A program made the position numbers and the translations under genes. A DNA stretch of 64,000 nt, taken from the NCBI RefSeq assembly GCF_030409235.1, contig NZ_JAUFPO010000009.1:62001-126000 (forward strand). The letters are read 5' to 3'. The notes under the pieces were generated by a model. That model was not told the DNA's origin. It saw only the letters and a program-made list of their open reading frames with translations, and did not search any database. Positions 1 through 8,673 of the stretch are shown piece by piece. This stretch comes from Halomonas almeriensis (lineage in GTDB: Bacteria > Pseudomonadota > Gammaproteobacteria > Pseudomonadales > Halomonadaceae). Each line of letters opens with the position of its first letter. The first letter of the stretch is position 1.

Positions 1-72
1 CGATATCCTCGGCAGTTCCTGAGAGGGCGCCCGCGCTCAGCCGGGCCAGCGCGAGCGCCCCGGGCGGTCGGG

Positions 73-3006
73 CTAGCGGGCGTTCTGATCCACGGTGACA
101 ATCACCCGCACGGCGTCGAGGCGTAGCCGTGTGCCCTCGATGGCCGCTTCCAGGGTCTCGCGTTCGTGGCGCAGTGAGCTCAGCTCATCCTCGCGCACCG
201 AAGGGTTGCGCCGTGCCAGGGCTTCCAGGCGCGCCAGCTCGGCGTCGAGCGTGTTGCCCATGCGCTGCCGGGCGGCCTCGACGATGCCCGGCAGTTCGCG
301 CTCGGCTTCCTGCTCGGCGCTGTCGAGCAGCTCCCGCAGCTGACCATGGCGGCTCTTGATCAGGTCGCGTGCGGCCGCCTTCTTGACCTTCTGCAGGTTC
401 TTCGAGAGCCCGGTGAAGGAAATCCTGTCGGTGAGGTTGGCGCCGGATTCATCCAGCAGCACGCGCACCGCGGTGGGCGGCATGAAGCGGTTGAGGTGCA
501 GTCGCCGCGGGGCCGGGCAGTGGGTGCGAAAGACCAGCTCGACCATCAGGCGGCCGGCCGGGATGGACGGGTGCCGGAGCAGCGCCAAGGCCGTGTTGCC
601 CATCGACCCCTCGAGAATGCGCGCCATCATCTCGCGGGTCAGCGGGTGCTCCCAGGTCAACTGCTGAACGTCGTCCCTGGCCAGGGCTCGCGCCCGGGAA
701 AAGGTGGCCGTGAAGCCTTCCTCGCCCTTCACCAGCCCCGGCAGGCCGTCCAGCATGTGCGGGCTGGGGCTCAGCAATTGCAGGTCGCCGCCCAGGTCCT
801 GGCTGTCGACCCCGAAGATGTCCAGTGCCTGGTCGATATAGCGCCGCAGGGCACGGTCGTTATCCAGTCCGTGGATGGCCTCGGCGACCGCCTCGGCACG
901 TTCGGGGCGGCAGGCGTTGAGCTCCAGCAGGCGATTGCGGCCGGCGTCGCGCTCGGCCAGGCGCGCCTCGAAGAAGCGACGCGTTTCGTCGGTGATTTCA
1001 TCCAGTGCGGTGTCATCCAGCAGAGCGTCCGCCAGGTCATCGCCGAAGGCGGCGTAGAGATCGCTGCCCAGGCCGTGCGGGGCGCTGAAGGCATCCATGC
1101 CTTCACGATACCAGCGCAGCAGGCGCTCGCCCGGGCTGTCCGAAAACACCGGTACATGCAGCTCGATCGGGTGACGCTGGCCGATACGGTCGAGGCGGCC
1201 GATGCGCTGCTCCAGCTGGTCAGGGTGCAGGGGCAGGTCGAACATCACCAGATGATGGCAGAACTGGAAATTGCGACCCTCCGAGCCGATTTCCGAACAT
1301 ACCAGTACCTGACAGCCGTCTTCCTCGTCGGCAAAGGCTGCGGCGGCACGGTCGCGTTCCAGCAGGGTCAGCCCCTCGTGAAAGACCGGCGCATGCAGTC
1401 CGCCCAGCACCCGCAGGGCTTCCGACAGGCCGGCGGCGGTGTCGCGGTCATGGGCGATCACCAGCAGCTTGTCGTTGCCCAGCTCGGTCAGGCGCTCGAG
1501 CAGCCAGGTCACGCGTGGGTCGATCTGCCACCAGGGCTCGGCATTCAGCGGGTCGTCGGCCATGGCCTGGTACATGAGATCGAGATAGATCAGCACCTCG
1601 GGGTGGTCCAGCCCGCTCTCGATGAGCAGCTCGTCCAGGTAGTCCTCGTCACGCTCCAGTCGACGCAGCACGCGGCGATAGGCGGCGGGAGGCTCGAGGC
1701 GCTCGACATGCAGGCGCCGTTCGGGGAAGCCGCCGACATGGCGCCGGCTGTTGCGGAACATGACGCGCCCTGTGCCGTGACGGTCGAGCAACTGGTCGCG
1801 CAGCTGATCGCGGGCGGCATCGCGCTCGGCGCTGCCCTGCTGTGCGTCGGCCAGGGTGTCGAGCAGGGCCTGGCTGTCATCCTCGTCGATCACGGCCGCC
1901 ACGCGAGGCTTGTCTTCGGGGTGGTCGGGCAGGCGCTCCAGGGCGTCGATGGCCTCGGCGACCTCCACGTAGTGAAGCTCTTCTTCCTGAAAGTCGGCCA
2001 GGCTGTGATAGCGGTCCGGGTCGAGCAGGCGCAGTCGAGAGAAGTGGCTCTGCTGGCCCATCTGTTCGGGCGTGGCGGTGAGCAGCAGCATGCCGGGCAC
2101 ATGGGCGGCGAGGCGCTCGACACAGGCATAGCCGGGCCCCACGCGCTCGTCTGACCACTCCAGGTGGTGGGCCTCATCGACGATCAGCATGTCCCAGTCG
2201 CAGGCCTCGGCCTGCCCCTGACGGTGAGGGTCGGCAAACAGCCAGTCCTGGCTGGCCAGGATCAACTGGCCGGCTTCGAAGGGATTGGCATTGCCGTGGG
2301 CCTCGCACTGCTGTTCATCGAGCAGGGTCACCTCCAGCGAGAAGCGCCTCAGCAGCTCGACCAGCCATTGGTGGGTCAGGCTGTCCGGGACCAGGATGAG
2401 GGCGCGCTCGGCCCGCCCGGTGAGCAGCAGGCGATGCAGGATCAGGCCCGCTTCGATGGTCTTGCCCAGGCCGACCTCATCGGCCAGCAGGACCCGCGGC
2501 GAGCTGCGGCGAGCGACCTCGTCGGCGATGTAGAGCTGATGAGGCACCAGGTCGATGCGCGGACCGGCCAGACCCAGCGCCGGGTTCTGCTCGATGCGAT
2601 GATAATGGTGCAGAGTGCGGTAGCGCAGGTCGAACCAGTCATTGCGGTCCACCTGACCGGTCATCAGGCGATCGCGGGCCTGGTCGAACTTCATGCTGTC
2701 GGCCAGCTTGGCCTCGGGCAGCTCGCAGGGTTCCCCCGCGGCATCCTCGCCGATATAGGTGATCAGTCCCCCGATTTCCTTGCTGTCATCGACGATCATC
2801 TGCCAGCCCTCGGTGGACTGGATACGATCGCCACTGCCGAATACCACCCGGGTCAGCGGGGCCTGTCGGCTGCTGTAGGTGCGGGTTTCCTGGCTGGCGC
2901 CGAACAGCACGGTCACGCTACGGTTGTCGCAATTGAGGATGGTGCCCAGGCCGAGTTCGGCCTCGCCGTCGCTGATCCAGCGTTGGCCGGGAGAGAAGTC
3001 GCTCAT
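73..3006 (-). CDS. rapA: RNA polymerase-associated SNF2-type ATPase RapA (HepA)
   Basis: The 977-residue product matches the usual RapA length (about 968). RapA binds RNA polymerase and uses ATP hydrolysis to recycle it from stalled or post-termination complexes. The N-terminal ~110 residues are the Tudor-like region. The Walker A motif (DEVGLGKTIEAG) lies near residue 180 and the DEAH box (DEAHHL) near 277. The second helicase lobe carries the conserved stretch ending QRIGRLDRIGQ near residue 610, and a long RapA-specific C-terminal region follows. The start ATG sits about 30 bp inside a small inverted-repeat element, so the promoter probably lies in or beyond that element. The gene is intact and stands alone on the minus strand. 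The large ORFs on the opposite strand are shadows of its GC-rich codons. Confidence 0.96.
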   Translation of the reverse strand: MSDFSPGQRWISDGEAELGLGTILNCDNRSVTVLFGASQETRTYSSRQAPLTRVVFGSGDRIQSTEGWQMIVDDSKEIGGLITYIGEDAAGEPCELPEAKLADSMKFDQARDRLMTGQVDRNDWFDLRYRTLHHYHRIEQNPALGLAGPRIDLVPHQLYIADEVARRSSPRVLLADEVGLGKTIEAGLILHRLLLTGRAERALILVPDSLTHQWLVELLRRFSLEVTLLDEQQCEAHGNANPFEAGQLILASQDWLFADPHRQGQAEACDWDMLIVDEAHHLEWSDERVGPGYACVERLAAHVPGMLLLTATPEQMGQQSHFSRLRLLDPDRYHSLADFQEEELHYVEVAEAIDALERLPDHPEDKPRVAAVIDEDDSQALLDTLADAQQGSAERDAARDQLRDQLLDRHGTGRVMFRNSRRHVGGFPERRLHVERLEPPAAYRRVLRRLERDEDYLDELLIESGLDHPEVLIYLDLMYQAMADDPLNAEPWWQIDPRVTWLLERLTELGNDKLLVIAHDRDTAAGLSEALRVLGGLHAPVFHEGLTLLERDRAAAAFADEEDGCQVLVCSEIGSEGRNFQFCHHLVMFDLPLHPDQLEQRIGRLDRIGQRHPIELHVPVFSDSPGERLLRWYREGMDAFSAPHGLGSDLYAAFGDDLADALLDDTALDEITDETRRFFEARLAERDAGRNRLLELNACRPERAEAVAEAIHGLDNDRALRRYIDQALDIFGVDSQDLGGDLQLLSPSPHMLDGLPGLVKGEEGFTATFSRARALARDDVQQLTWEHPLTREMMARILEGSMGNTALALLRHPSIPAGRLMVELVFRTHCPAPRRLHLNRFMPPTAVRVLLDESGANLTDRISFTGLSKNLQKVKKAAARDLIKSRHGQLRELLDSAEQEAERELPGIVEAARQRMGNTLDAELARLEALARRNPSVREDELSSLRHERETLEAAIEGTRLRLDAVRVIVTVDQNAR

Positions 3007-3036
3007 GATGCCTCGGGATGCTAGAGATCGTGTCTT

Positions 3037-3181
3037 GGGAAGCGCTGATTAAATCGCCGAGCATAGTGAAGCGCGAGGCGCACGGAGCGCAGAAAGCGAG
3101 GCATAACAATTGGTTAGGCGAGCTTTCGAGCGCCGCGTAACGAAGCGATTTGCATGCGCAGGCATTTAAGCAGTGTTTCCC
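3037..3181. repeat. MITE-like element with 18-bp terminal inverted repeats
   Basis: The 145-bp stretch between rapA and the thioredoxin-like gene begins GGGAAGCGCTGATTAAAT and ends with the inverse of GGGAAACACTGCTTAAAT, so 14 or more of 18 terminal bases pair. No open reading frame of note lies inside. Terminal inverted repeats on a non-coding unit of this size suggest a miniature inverted-repeat element mobilised by an IS transposase. No target-site duplication is evident. It fills most of the 261-bp gap upstream of rapA. Confidence 0.6.
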
Positions 3182-3267
3182 TTGCGTCACGGCCGGGACA
3201 GGGGCCGCGAGATACAGGGCGCGGTATCTTACAGCAAAGCGGGGCGCGGCTTAAGCCTTTTGCCGGC

Positions 3268-4068
3268 CTAGTCGTCGGCCAGCCAGCGGTTGAGGATGGC
3301 CGGGGTCAGCTCGCCGACATGCTGGGTCACGGCCCGGCCCTGGTCATCGAACAGCAGGGTCATCGGCAGACCCTGGGCATCGCTCTGCACCATCAGCGAC
3401 TGGCGGGGGTCGAGCAGGGCATGTTCGAACGCCAGCCCCTGTTCATCCAGGTAGCGCACTACGGGCATCAGGTCCTCGCCCTGATTGACCACCACCACGC
3501 TGACGTCCTCGCGCTGGTCGGCCTCCTGCAGCAACGGCATCTCGCGCCGGCAGGGCGGGCACCAAGTGGCCCACAGATTGACCACCACATGCTCGTTGCG
3601 TATCGCGGCCAGTTCGACCGTCTCGCCCTGCAGGTTCTCGAGACTGAGCGCGGGTAGCTGGCGCAGCGCCAAGCCGCCACCCAGCGGCGCCCAGGCCATC
3701 AGCGCCAGCCAAAGCAGGGCGGTGCCGAGGATCAGGCCGCTGGCGCCCAGCAGAGCCGCCAGCCGGTCGCGCAGCGCCCACAGGGTCCAGGCCAGCCCCG
3801 CCAGCAGGCCGATCACGCCGTGAAAGCCGGGAAGCCAGAGCTTGATGATATCCCAGGGCGCCTGGGCATAGGCCTCCAGGTTCAGGGCCACATGGCCCAG
3901 GTGCGCCGCCACCAGCCAGACGATGATCAGGCCATTGAACCAGCGTACATGGCGCTGGCGGGGCAGGCCCAGCAGAAAGACGCTGAGCGCGAGCAACAGC
4001 AGTGTCACGGCGAGCGTGTAGAGACGGGGTAAGGGGACCAGTACGGGCCCCAGGGCAATGGCATCCAT
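3268..4068 (-). CDS. Membrane-anchored TlpA/ResA-like thiol-disulfide oxidoreductase
   Basis: 266 residues. The first ~140 contain about four hydrophobic segments and look like the start of the prolipoprotein diacylglyceryl transferase fold (an RLY motif, then a GHV segment), but lack the rest of that enzyme. The C-terminal ~125 residues are a thioredoxin domain with the active-site motif WCPPC near residue 170 and a cis-proline segment (GLPMTLLF) near 234. Such proteins reduce or isomerise disulfides on the periplasmic side of the membrane. No cytochrome c maturation genes are adjacent, so its partner is unknown. Convergent with nothing on its left; a small membrane-protein gene starts divergently on its right. 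Confidence 0.85.
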   Translation of the reverse strand: MDAIALGPVLVPLPRLYTLAVTLLLLALSVFLLGLPRQRHVRWFNGLIIVWLVAAHLGHVALNLEAYAQAPWDIIKLWLPGFHGVIGLLAGLAWTLWALRDRLAALLGASGLILGTALLWLALMAWAPLGGGLALRQLPALSLENLQGETVELAAIRNEHVVVNLWATWCPPCRREMPLLQEADQREDVSVVVVNQGEDLMPVVRYLDEQGLAFEHALLDPRQSLMVQSDAQGLPMTLLFDDQGRAVTQHVGELTPAILNRWLADD

Positions 4069-4185
4069 GGGTGACTTGGATTCCGTGGCAAGGGTCGGCG
4101 CGGTGCGCCTGACCGGTTACACTTGGCGCATTCGTTCGCCAAGCCTACTGCCGGTGGGCGGTTCTGTCATCCTGCAGGAGCCTTC

Positions 4186-4401
4186 ATGGCCAAAGATGCC
4201 TTCGACACCCTTCGCGCCCTGGCCATCGCCAGCCAGGCGATCGGTTTCATTCTCATCATCACCCTGGAAACCGTGATGGACGACGCGGCGCGCCCCTGGC
4301 AGGGCTGGACCCTGGCCGCCATGATCGTGGTGGCTCTGGGCATTGCCCTGGCGCGCCTGTATCGCCGTAACCGGGCGCGCAAGCAACGCGACCAGGCCTG
4401 A
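4186..4401 (+). CDS. Small two-segment inner-membrane protein, unknown function
   Basis: 71 residues beginning MAKDAFDTLRAL. The ATG at 4186 is preceded by AGGAG with a suitable spacer, so it is preferred over the in-frame upstream ATG at 4123. Two hydrophobic helices (about residues 12-26 and 42-58) are joined by a short acidic loop, and the C-terminus is strongly basic (RRNRARKQ), which places it in the cytoplasm. I do not recognise a family. It is divergent from the thioredoxin-like gene and convergent with dkgB. Confidence 0.65.
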   Translation: MAKDAFDTLRALAIASQAIGFILIITLETVMDDAARPWQGWTLAAMIVVALGIALARLYRRNRARKQRDQA

Positions 4402-4406
4402 GACCA

Positions 4407-4433
4407 TGGCGGCTCGGGCCCTCCGGGCCGCCA
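4407..4433. terminator. Possible bidirectional terminator hairpin
   Basis: TGGCGGC and GCCGCCA form a 7-bp GC stem between two convergent genes. There is no T tract, so the call rests on position and stem only. Confidence 0.3.
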
Positions 4434-4452
4434 GGACGGTCAGTCTCGCCCC

Positions 4453-5268
4453 TTACTGATCCCAGTCCGGGGCAATGCTCGGGTTGGCGATGCGCTCGCC
4501 ACGATCCAGGGTTGCGATCTCGGCCATCTCCCGGTCGCTCAGGGTGATATCCAGAGCCTCGATGTTGCGCTTGAGGTTGGCTTCCCGGGTGGATGACGGG
4601 AAGGTCACGATGCCCAGCTGGTTCAACCAGGCAATGGCGATCTGTGCCGGGGTGGCGTCGTGCGCGGTAGCGATTTCCTGCAGGGTGGGGTCCTCCATGA
4701 CCTTTCCCACGGCCAGCGGCATGAACGCCGAAACGGCGATATCGTGGCTCTGGCAGTGGGCGACCAGGTTGCGGTTCTGCAGAAAGGGATGCACTTCGAT
4801 CTGGTTGGTCAGCAGCGTATCCGGGCCCAGGATGTCCAGCGCCTGGTCGATCTGCGCCCGGGTGAAGTTCGAAACGCCGATATGCCGGGTCTTGCCGTCC
4901 TTTTGAACGTCGCTCAGCGCCAGCAGATAATCCTCCATGGGCACTGCGTCGTCCGGTGAAGGCCAGTGAATCAACAGCAGGTCAACCTGCATCATGCGCA
5001 ACCGCGCCAGGCTCTCCTCCACACTCGCCTTGAGGTCATCCGGACGCAACCGGTCATGCCAGACCTTGGTGGTCACGAAGATCTCTTCGCGGGGGACGTC
5101 ACTTTCGGCAATGGCCGCGCCGATATCGGCTTCGTTGCCGTAGAACTGGGCGGTATCGATATGGCGATAACCCAGCTTGAGGGCGGTGTGAATCATCTGT
5201 TTCACGGTGTCACCCTCCAGCCGGAAGGTGCCTAGGCCGGGGTTGGGCATAGTGGGAACTGGGCTCAT
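4453..5268 (-). CDS. dkgB: Aldo/keto reductase, 2,5-diketo-D-gluconate reductase B type
   Basis: 271 residues from the ATG at 5268; the open frame extends 49 codons upstream but the upstream part is not family-like. Close to E. coli DkgB along its length: GLGTFRL at the N-terminus, the catalytic tetrad segment DTAQFYGNE (Asp and Tyr) near residue 40, a Lys in TTKVWHD near 71, HWPSP near 104, and the C-terminal coenzyme-binding motif PSSTREANLKRN. It reduces aldehydes and alpha-ketoacids (including methylglyoxal and beta-keto esters) with NADPH in the cytosol. The neighbouring LysR gene is on the same strand upstream and could regulate it. Confidence 0.85.
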   Translation of the reverse strand: MSPVPTMPNPGLGTFRLEGDTVKQMIHTALKLGYRHIDTAQFYGNEADIGAAIAESDVPREEIFVTTKVWHDRLRPDDLKASVEESLARLRMMQVDLLLIHWPSPDDAVPMEDYLLALSDVQKDGKTRHIGVSNFTRAQIDQALDILGPDTLLTNQIEVHPFLQNRNLVAHCQSHDIAVSAFMPLAVGKVMEDPTLQEIATAHDATPAQIAIAWLNQLGIVTFPSSTREANLKRNIEALDITLSDREMAEIATLDRGERIANPSIAPDWDQ

Positions 5269-5425
5269 GTTGGCTCCGTGCTGAGCGACTGTACTGGCGT
5301 TATAAGGGGCGTGACGGGACGGACCGGCGATCGGTCCGATCCTGCGCACAGGCCGGTTGTTTTTCACCAATTTTGCGCTTTCGTGGCAGACAGGTCGAGA
5401 GGTCGTGATACGCATGACGCTGGCC

Positions 5426-6343
5426 TCAATCGACCAGGCGGTCCAGCTCCTCGAGGAAGCTCTCCAGCACCAGGTTGGGTGGCGCCCCCTTGCGGGTGAT
5501 GGCGCTGTAATGCGTCAGGTACTGCCAGTGGCGGGGATTCAGGGCCCGCATGCGCCCCTCGCCCACCCAGCGTTCGGCATAGTGGGTCGGTAGATAGCCG
5601 AGGTAACGGCCGGAAAGAATGAGAAAAGCGATGCCCTCACGGTCGGTGGCCGAAGCAGCGGCCTTCAGGGGCTCATGCATGGTCTTGATCTCGGGGGTCT
5701 GAGCATAAGCGGGCAGCACAGCGTCGTGCTCGGCCAGCTGCCCGGCGGTCACCCGTCGGGCATGGAAAAGCGGGTGCCCGACCGCGCAGTAGAGTCGCGA
5801 CTGCTCGGCGTAGAGCGAGCGGTAATGCAGTCCGGGCAGGGGTTTGAGGCGGGGAATCACGCCGGTGTGCAGACGGCCGTCGAGCACCGCCAGCTCGATG
5901 TCGTTGGGCGGAATCATGCGGATATTCAGGTGCACATCCGGCCCGCGCGCCTTGAGGGCACTCAGGGCATCGGTAATCAGCATCTCAGGCATGGTCACCA
6001 GGTTGTCGGTGATGCCTATGTTCAGCTCGCCCTTGAGGCGGGCATGCAGGCTATTGATCCGGGTACGAAACTCTTCCGCCGCGGCGAGCAGTTGCAGGGT
6101 GGCTTCATAGGCCTCGGCGCCCTCTTCGGTCAGCGCAAAGCCGCTGCGCCCGCGCTGGCAGAGCCGCAGACCGAGCCGCGTTTCCAGGTCGTTCATGGCC
6201 ATGCTGATGGCAGCGCGGCTGATGTTCAGCTCCACTTCGGCCGCGGAGAAACCGCCGCACTCCACCACCTTGCGATAGATGCGCAGCAGGCGCAGGTCGC
6301 TGTCGCTGACCGGCCCCGTCAGCGGTGCGGGACGTCGAGACAT
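5426..6343 (-). CDS. LysR-family transcriptional regulator
   Basis: 305 residues with an N-terminal winged helix-turn-helix (about residues 18-77; ISRAAISMAMNDLETRLG is the recognition region) and a periplasmic-binding-like effector domain. It is divergent from the omega-amino-acid aminotransferase gene, the standard arrangement for a LysR activator of a catabolic operon; regulators of the beta-alanine aminotransferase operon occupy this place in relatives. The intergenic palindrome at 6408-6421 is a candidate binding site. The effector is unknown. Confidence 0.85.
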   Translation of the reverse strand: MSRRPAPLTGPVSDSDLRLLRIYRKVVECGGFSAAEVELNISRAAISMAMNDLETRLGLRLCQRGRSGFALTEEGAEAYEATLQLLAAAEEFRTRINSLHARLKGELNIGITDNLVTMPEMLITDALSALKARGPDVHLNIRMIPPNDIELAVLDGRLHTGVIPRLKPLPGLHYRSLYAEQSRLYCAVGHPLFHARRVTAGQLAEHDAVLPAYAQTPEIKTMHEPLKAAASATDREGIAFLILSGRYLGYLPTHYAERWVGEGRMRALNPRHWQYLTHYSAITRKGAPPNLVLESFLEELDRLVD

Positions 6344-6407
6344 GGTGGCGCTCCTGTCGATGCAGCGGGGCGATGAGCCCGCAGCGCGGGCCTTTTTCCG
6401 GGAAAGT

Positions 6408-6421
6408 TAAGCGGAAGCTTA
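6408..6421. promoter_or_regulatory. Candidate LysR operator between divergent genes
   Basis: TAAGC-GGAA-GCTTA is a perfect 5-4-5 palindrome in the 168-bp divergent gap between the LysR gene and the aminotransferase gene, with the T-N12-A form typical of LysR sites. The following AT-rich stretch (CAGTATATCGAC) could contain a -10 element. Confidence 0.45.
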
Positions 6422-6511
6422 CGCGAGATTCAGTATATCGACATTTACTGGCTTGTGGGGCCTGCTAGCTTGAAGGCACCACGCCATGTCCATCACGCCC
6501 GGAGGGCCGAC

Positions 6512-7852
6512 ATGTCAGCTCAAGGTTCCGCTCTGGCCGGCCTCAGTGCCGAGCAGCTCGATGCCTACTGGATGCCCTACACCGGCAACCGACAGTTCAA
6601 GCGCGACCCACGCCTCATCGTCGGCGCCGAGGGGGCCTATCTCCAGGACGCCAACGGGCGACGCATCTTCGACGGCCTCTCCGGCCTCTGGACCTGCGGC
6701 GCCGGCCACTGTCGCCCGGAGATCACCGAGGCCGTCAGCCGCCAGCTGGGCGAGCTCGACTATTCACCGGCCTTCCAGTTCGGCCACCCCCGGGCCTTCG
6801 AGCTGGCGCACCGCCTGCGCGAGCTGATGCCGGAGGATCTGAACCATACCTTCTTCACCGGCTCCGGCTCGGAGAGTGCCGATACCTCGCTGAAGATCGC
6901 GCGGGCCTACTGGCGCAAGCAGGGCAAGCCGGGCAAGACCAAGTTGATCGGCCGCGCCCGGGGCTATCACGGGGTGAATTTCGGCGGCATCAGCCTGGGC
7001 GGTATCGGCGCCAACCGCAGTCTCTTCGGCCAGGGCGTGGATGCCGACCACCTGCCCCACACCCTGCTCAAGGACAACGCCTTCAGCCGAGGCATGCCCG
7101 AACGCGGCGTGGAGACGGCCGACGAACTGCTCGAGCTGATCGCCCTGCACGATGCCTCGAACATCGCCGCGGTGATCGTCGAGCCGCTGGCCGGCTCCAC
7201 CGGCGTCATCCCGCCGCCCGTCGGCTATCTGCAGCGCCTGCGCGAGATCTGCGACCAGCACGACATCCTGCTGATCTTCGATGAAGTCATCACCGGCTTT
7301 GGCCGCATGGGCGCGATGACCGGCGCCGAGGCGTTCGGCGTGGTGCCGGATATCCTCAACGTGGCCAAGCAGTTGACCAATGGCGCCGTGCCCATGGGCG
7401 CTGTCGTGGTGCGCGAGGGCATCTATCGGACCTTCATGGAGCAGGGTGGCCCCGACTACATGCTCGAGCTGCCCCACGGCTATACCTACTCGGGTCACCC
7501 GGTGGCCTGTGCCGCCGCCATGGCCGCGCTGGACGTGCTGGAGAACGACCGCCTGATCGAGCGGGTGCGCGAGATGAGCCCGATCTTCGAGGCGGCGCTG
7601 CACAGCCTCAGGGGCTCGCCGCATGTCAGCGACATCCGCAACTACGGCCTTGCCGGCGCCCTGCAGATCGCGCCCTATTCCGGCGAACCGGCACGACGTC
7701 CCTTCGAGATCGCCATGAAGTGCTGGGAGAAAGGCTTCTATGTGCGCTACGGCGGCGACACCATCCAGCTCGGCCTGCCGTTCATCGTCGAGCGCGAGGA
7801 AATCGACCGGCTCATCAACGCACTGGGCGACGCGCTCGCGGAGCAGGGTTGA
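6512..7852 (+). CDS. Omega-amino acid (beta-alanine):pyruvate aminotransferase
   Basis: 446 residues from the ATG at 6512, which follows GGAGG at good spacing; an upstream in-frame ATG at 6455 has no such site. A class III PLP aminotransferase: the DEVITGFGR segment near residue 256 holds the PLP-ring Asp, and the Schiff-base Lys is in VAKQLTNGAVPMG near residue 288. WMPYTGNRQFK at the N-terminus and the HPVACAAAMAALDV segment are typical of the beta-alanine/omega-amino-acid:pyruvate group. It makes malonate semialdehyde (or related semialdehydes) and alanine. The normal next step, CoA-acylating MmsA, is encoded by the following gene, which is truncated here. Confidence 0.9.
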   Translation: MSAQGSALAGLSAEQLDAYWMPYTGNRQFKRDPRLIVGAEGAYLQDANGRRIFDGLSGLWTCGAGHCRPEITEAVSRQLGELDYSPAFQFGHPRAFELAHRLRELMPEDLNHTFFTGSGSESADTSLKIARAYWRKQGKPGKTKLIGRARGYHGVNFGGISLGGIGANRSLFGQGVDADHLPHTLLKDNAFSRGMPERGVETADELLELIALHDASNIAAVIVEPLAGSTGVIPPPVGYLQRLREICDQHDILLIFDEVITGFGRMGAMTGAEAFGVVPDILNVAKQLTNGAVPMGAVVVREGIYRTFMEQGGPDYMLELPHGYTYSGHPVACAAAMAALDVLENDRLIERVREMSPIFEAALHSLRGSPHVSDIRNYGLAGALQIAPYSGEPARRPFEIAMKCWEKGFYVRYGGDTIQLGLPFIVEREEIDRLINALGDALAEQG

Positions 7853-8014
7853 ATCAGGCGACGCCTGTCGAGATGCGCTGCTCCCTGCCACTGGGCGATG
7901 AGCTTACCCGTCGACAAGCCTACGCGAGGGCGCTGTGAACCCTTCCATGGGCGCTACTTTTGCCATCCATGGCAAAAGACCCTCGCTTCGCCTCGTCCCC
8001 GGCGCTCATCTTGC

Positions 8015-8070
8015 TTACTCCTTACTCCTTACTCCTTACTCCTTACTCCTTACTCCTTACTCCTTACTTA
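8015..8070 (+). repeat. Tandem heptad repeat (TTACTCC)7
   Basis: Seven perfect head-to-tail copies of TTACTCC (8015-8063) plus a partial eighth (TTACTTA) end 14 bp before the mmsA stub start codon. Perfect short tandem repeats can change copy number by slippage. A related heptad array stands before proB. Confidence 0.9.
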
Positions 8071-8084
8071 TAACGAGGTACCCC

Positions 8085-8402
8085 ATGACCAAACTCGGCC
8101 ATCTGATCAACGGCTCACGCGTCGCCGGCGAAGGGCGCACCCAGGATATCTTCAATCCCTCCACCGGCGAGGTCGGCAGCCGGGTGAGCCTGGCCGGCAA
8201 GGCCACCGTCGAGGGCGCCATCGCCGCCGCCGAAGCCGCCTTCCCGGCCTGGCGCGATACACCCCCCGCCAGGCGCGCCCGGGTGATGTTCAACTTCAAG
8301 CAACTGCTGGAACAGCACGCCGACGAGATCGCTCGCCTGATCGGCCTGGAGTACGGCAAGATCGTTCACGACGCCAAGGGCGAGCTGCAGGGCATGGGTT
8401 GA
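8085..8402 (+). pseudogene. mmsA: Truncated CoA-acylating methylmalonate/malonate-semialdehyde dehydrogenase (5' stub)
   Basis: The 105 codons from ATG 8085 match the N-terminus of MmsA (family length about 500): HLINGS near residue 6, FNPSTGE near 24, and RARVMFNFKQLL near 64. The frame ends soon after GELQ in GMG-stop, and no MmsA sequence (NAD-binding region, catalytic Cys) follows. The rest of the gene has been lost, with unrecognised sequence and a convergent operon beginning within 270 bp. The protein cannot be a working dehydrogenase, so the aminotransferase upstream has lost its usual partner at this locus. Confidence 0.85.
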
Positions 8403-8420
8403 TGGTCCCCAGATAGCGAA

Positions 8421-8447
8421 AAACCTCGATGAAGCTCACCGAGGTTT
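8421..8447 (-). terminator. Rho-independent terminator of the minus-strand BCCT operon
   Basis: AAACCTCG and CGAGGTTT pair in an 8-bp stem with an 11-base loop, followed on the minus strand by TTTTTCGC. It lies 227 bp past the stop of the last operon gene. The 8448-8673 stretch between them holds no gene I can support. Confidence 0.7.
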
Positions 8448-8673
8448 GGACGCCGACCGGGCACTCCCAGTCCATTTACCTGAACCTTGGGCCAGCCGGC
8501 TTTCAAAGTCAACGTATCTTCAAGCTGGCTCATTATGCTGGGGCTGTTTGATCAGCACCTTTAGTTCCACCACGCAGCGGGGGGTATCGGCGCAGACAGA
8601 TTCGACGCGGGTCGGGTTGGACTCGAAAGATGGCGCCTGAGCATCACCCTAACTTTGAAGCGGAGTGATGGTA

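Noticed and set aside
346..3024. Long plus-strand frames opposite rapA
   Set aside because: Shadows of rapA codons; no family features.
8015..8070. Possible CRISPR array
   Set aside because: The 7-bp units are contiguous with no spacers, so it is a simple tandem repeat.
8446..8640. 64-codon frame after the mmsA stub
   Set aside because: No ribosome site or recognisable sequence. The 8448-8673 stretch might be an IS remnant but I could not match it to any family.
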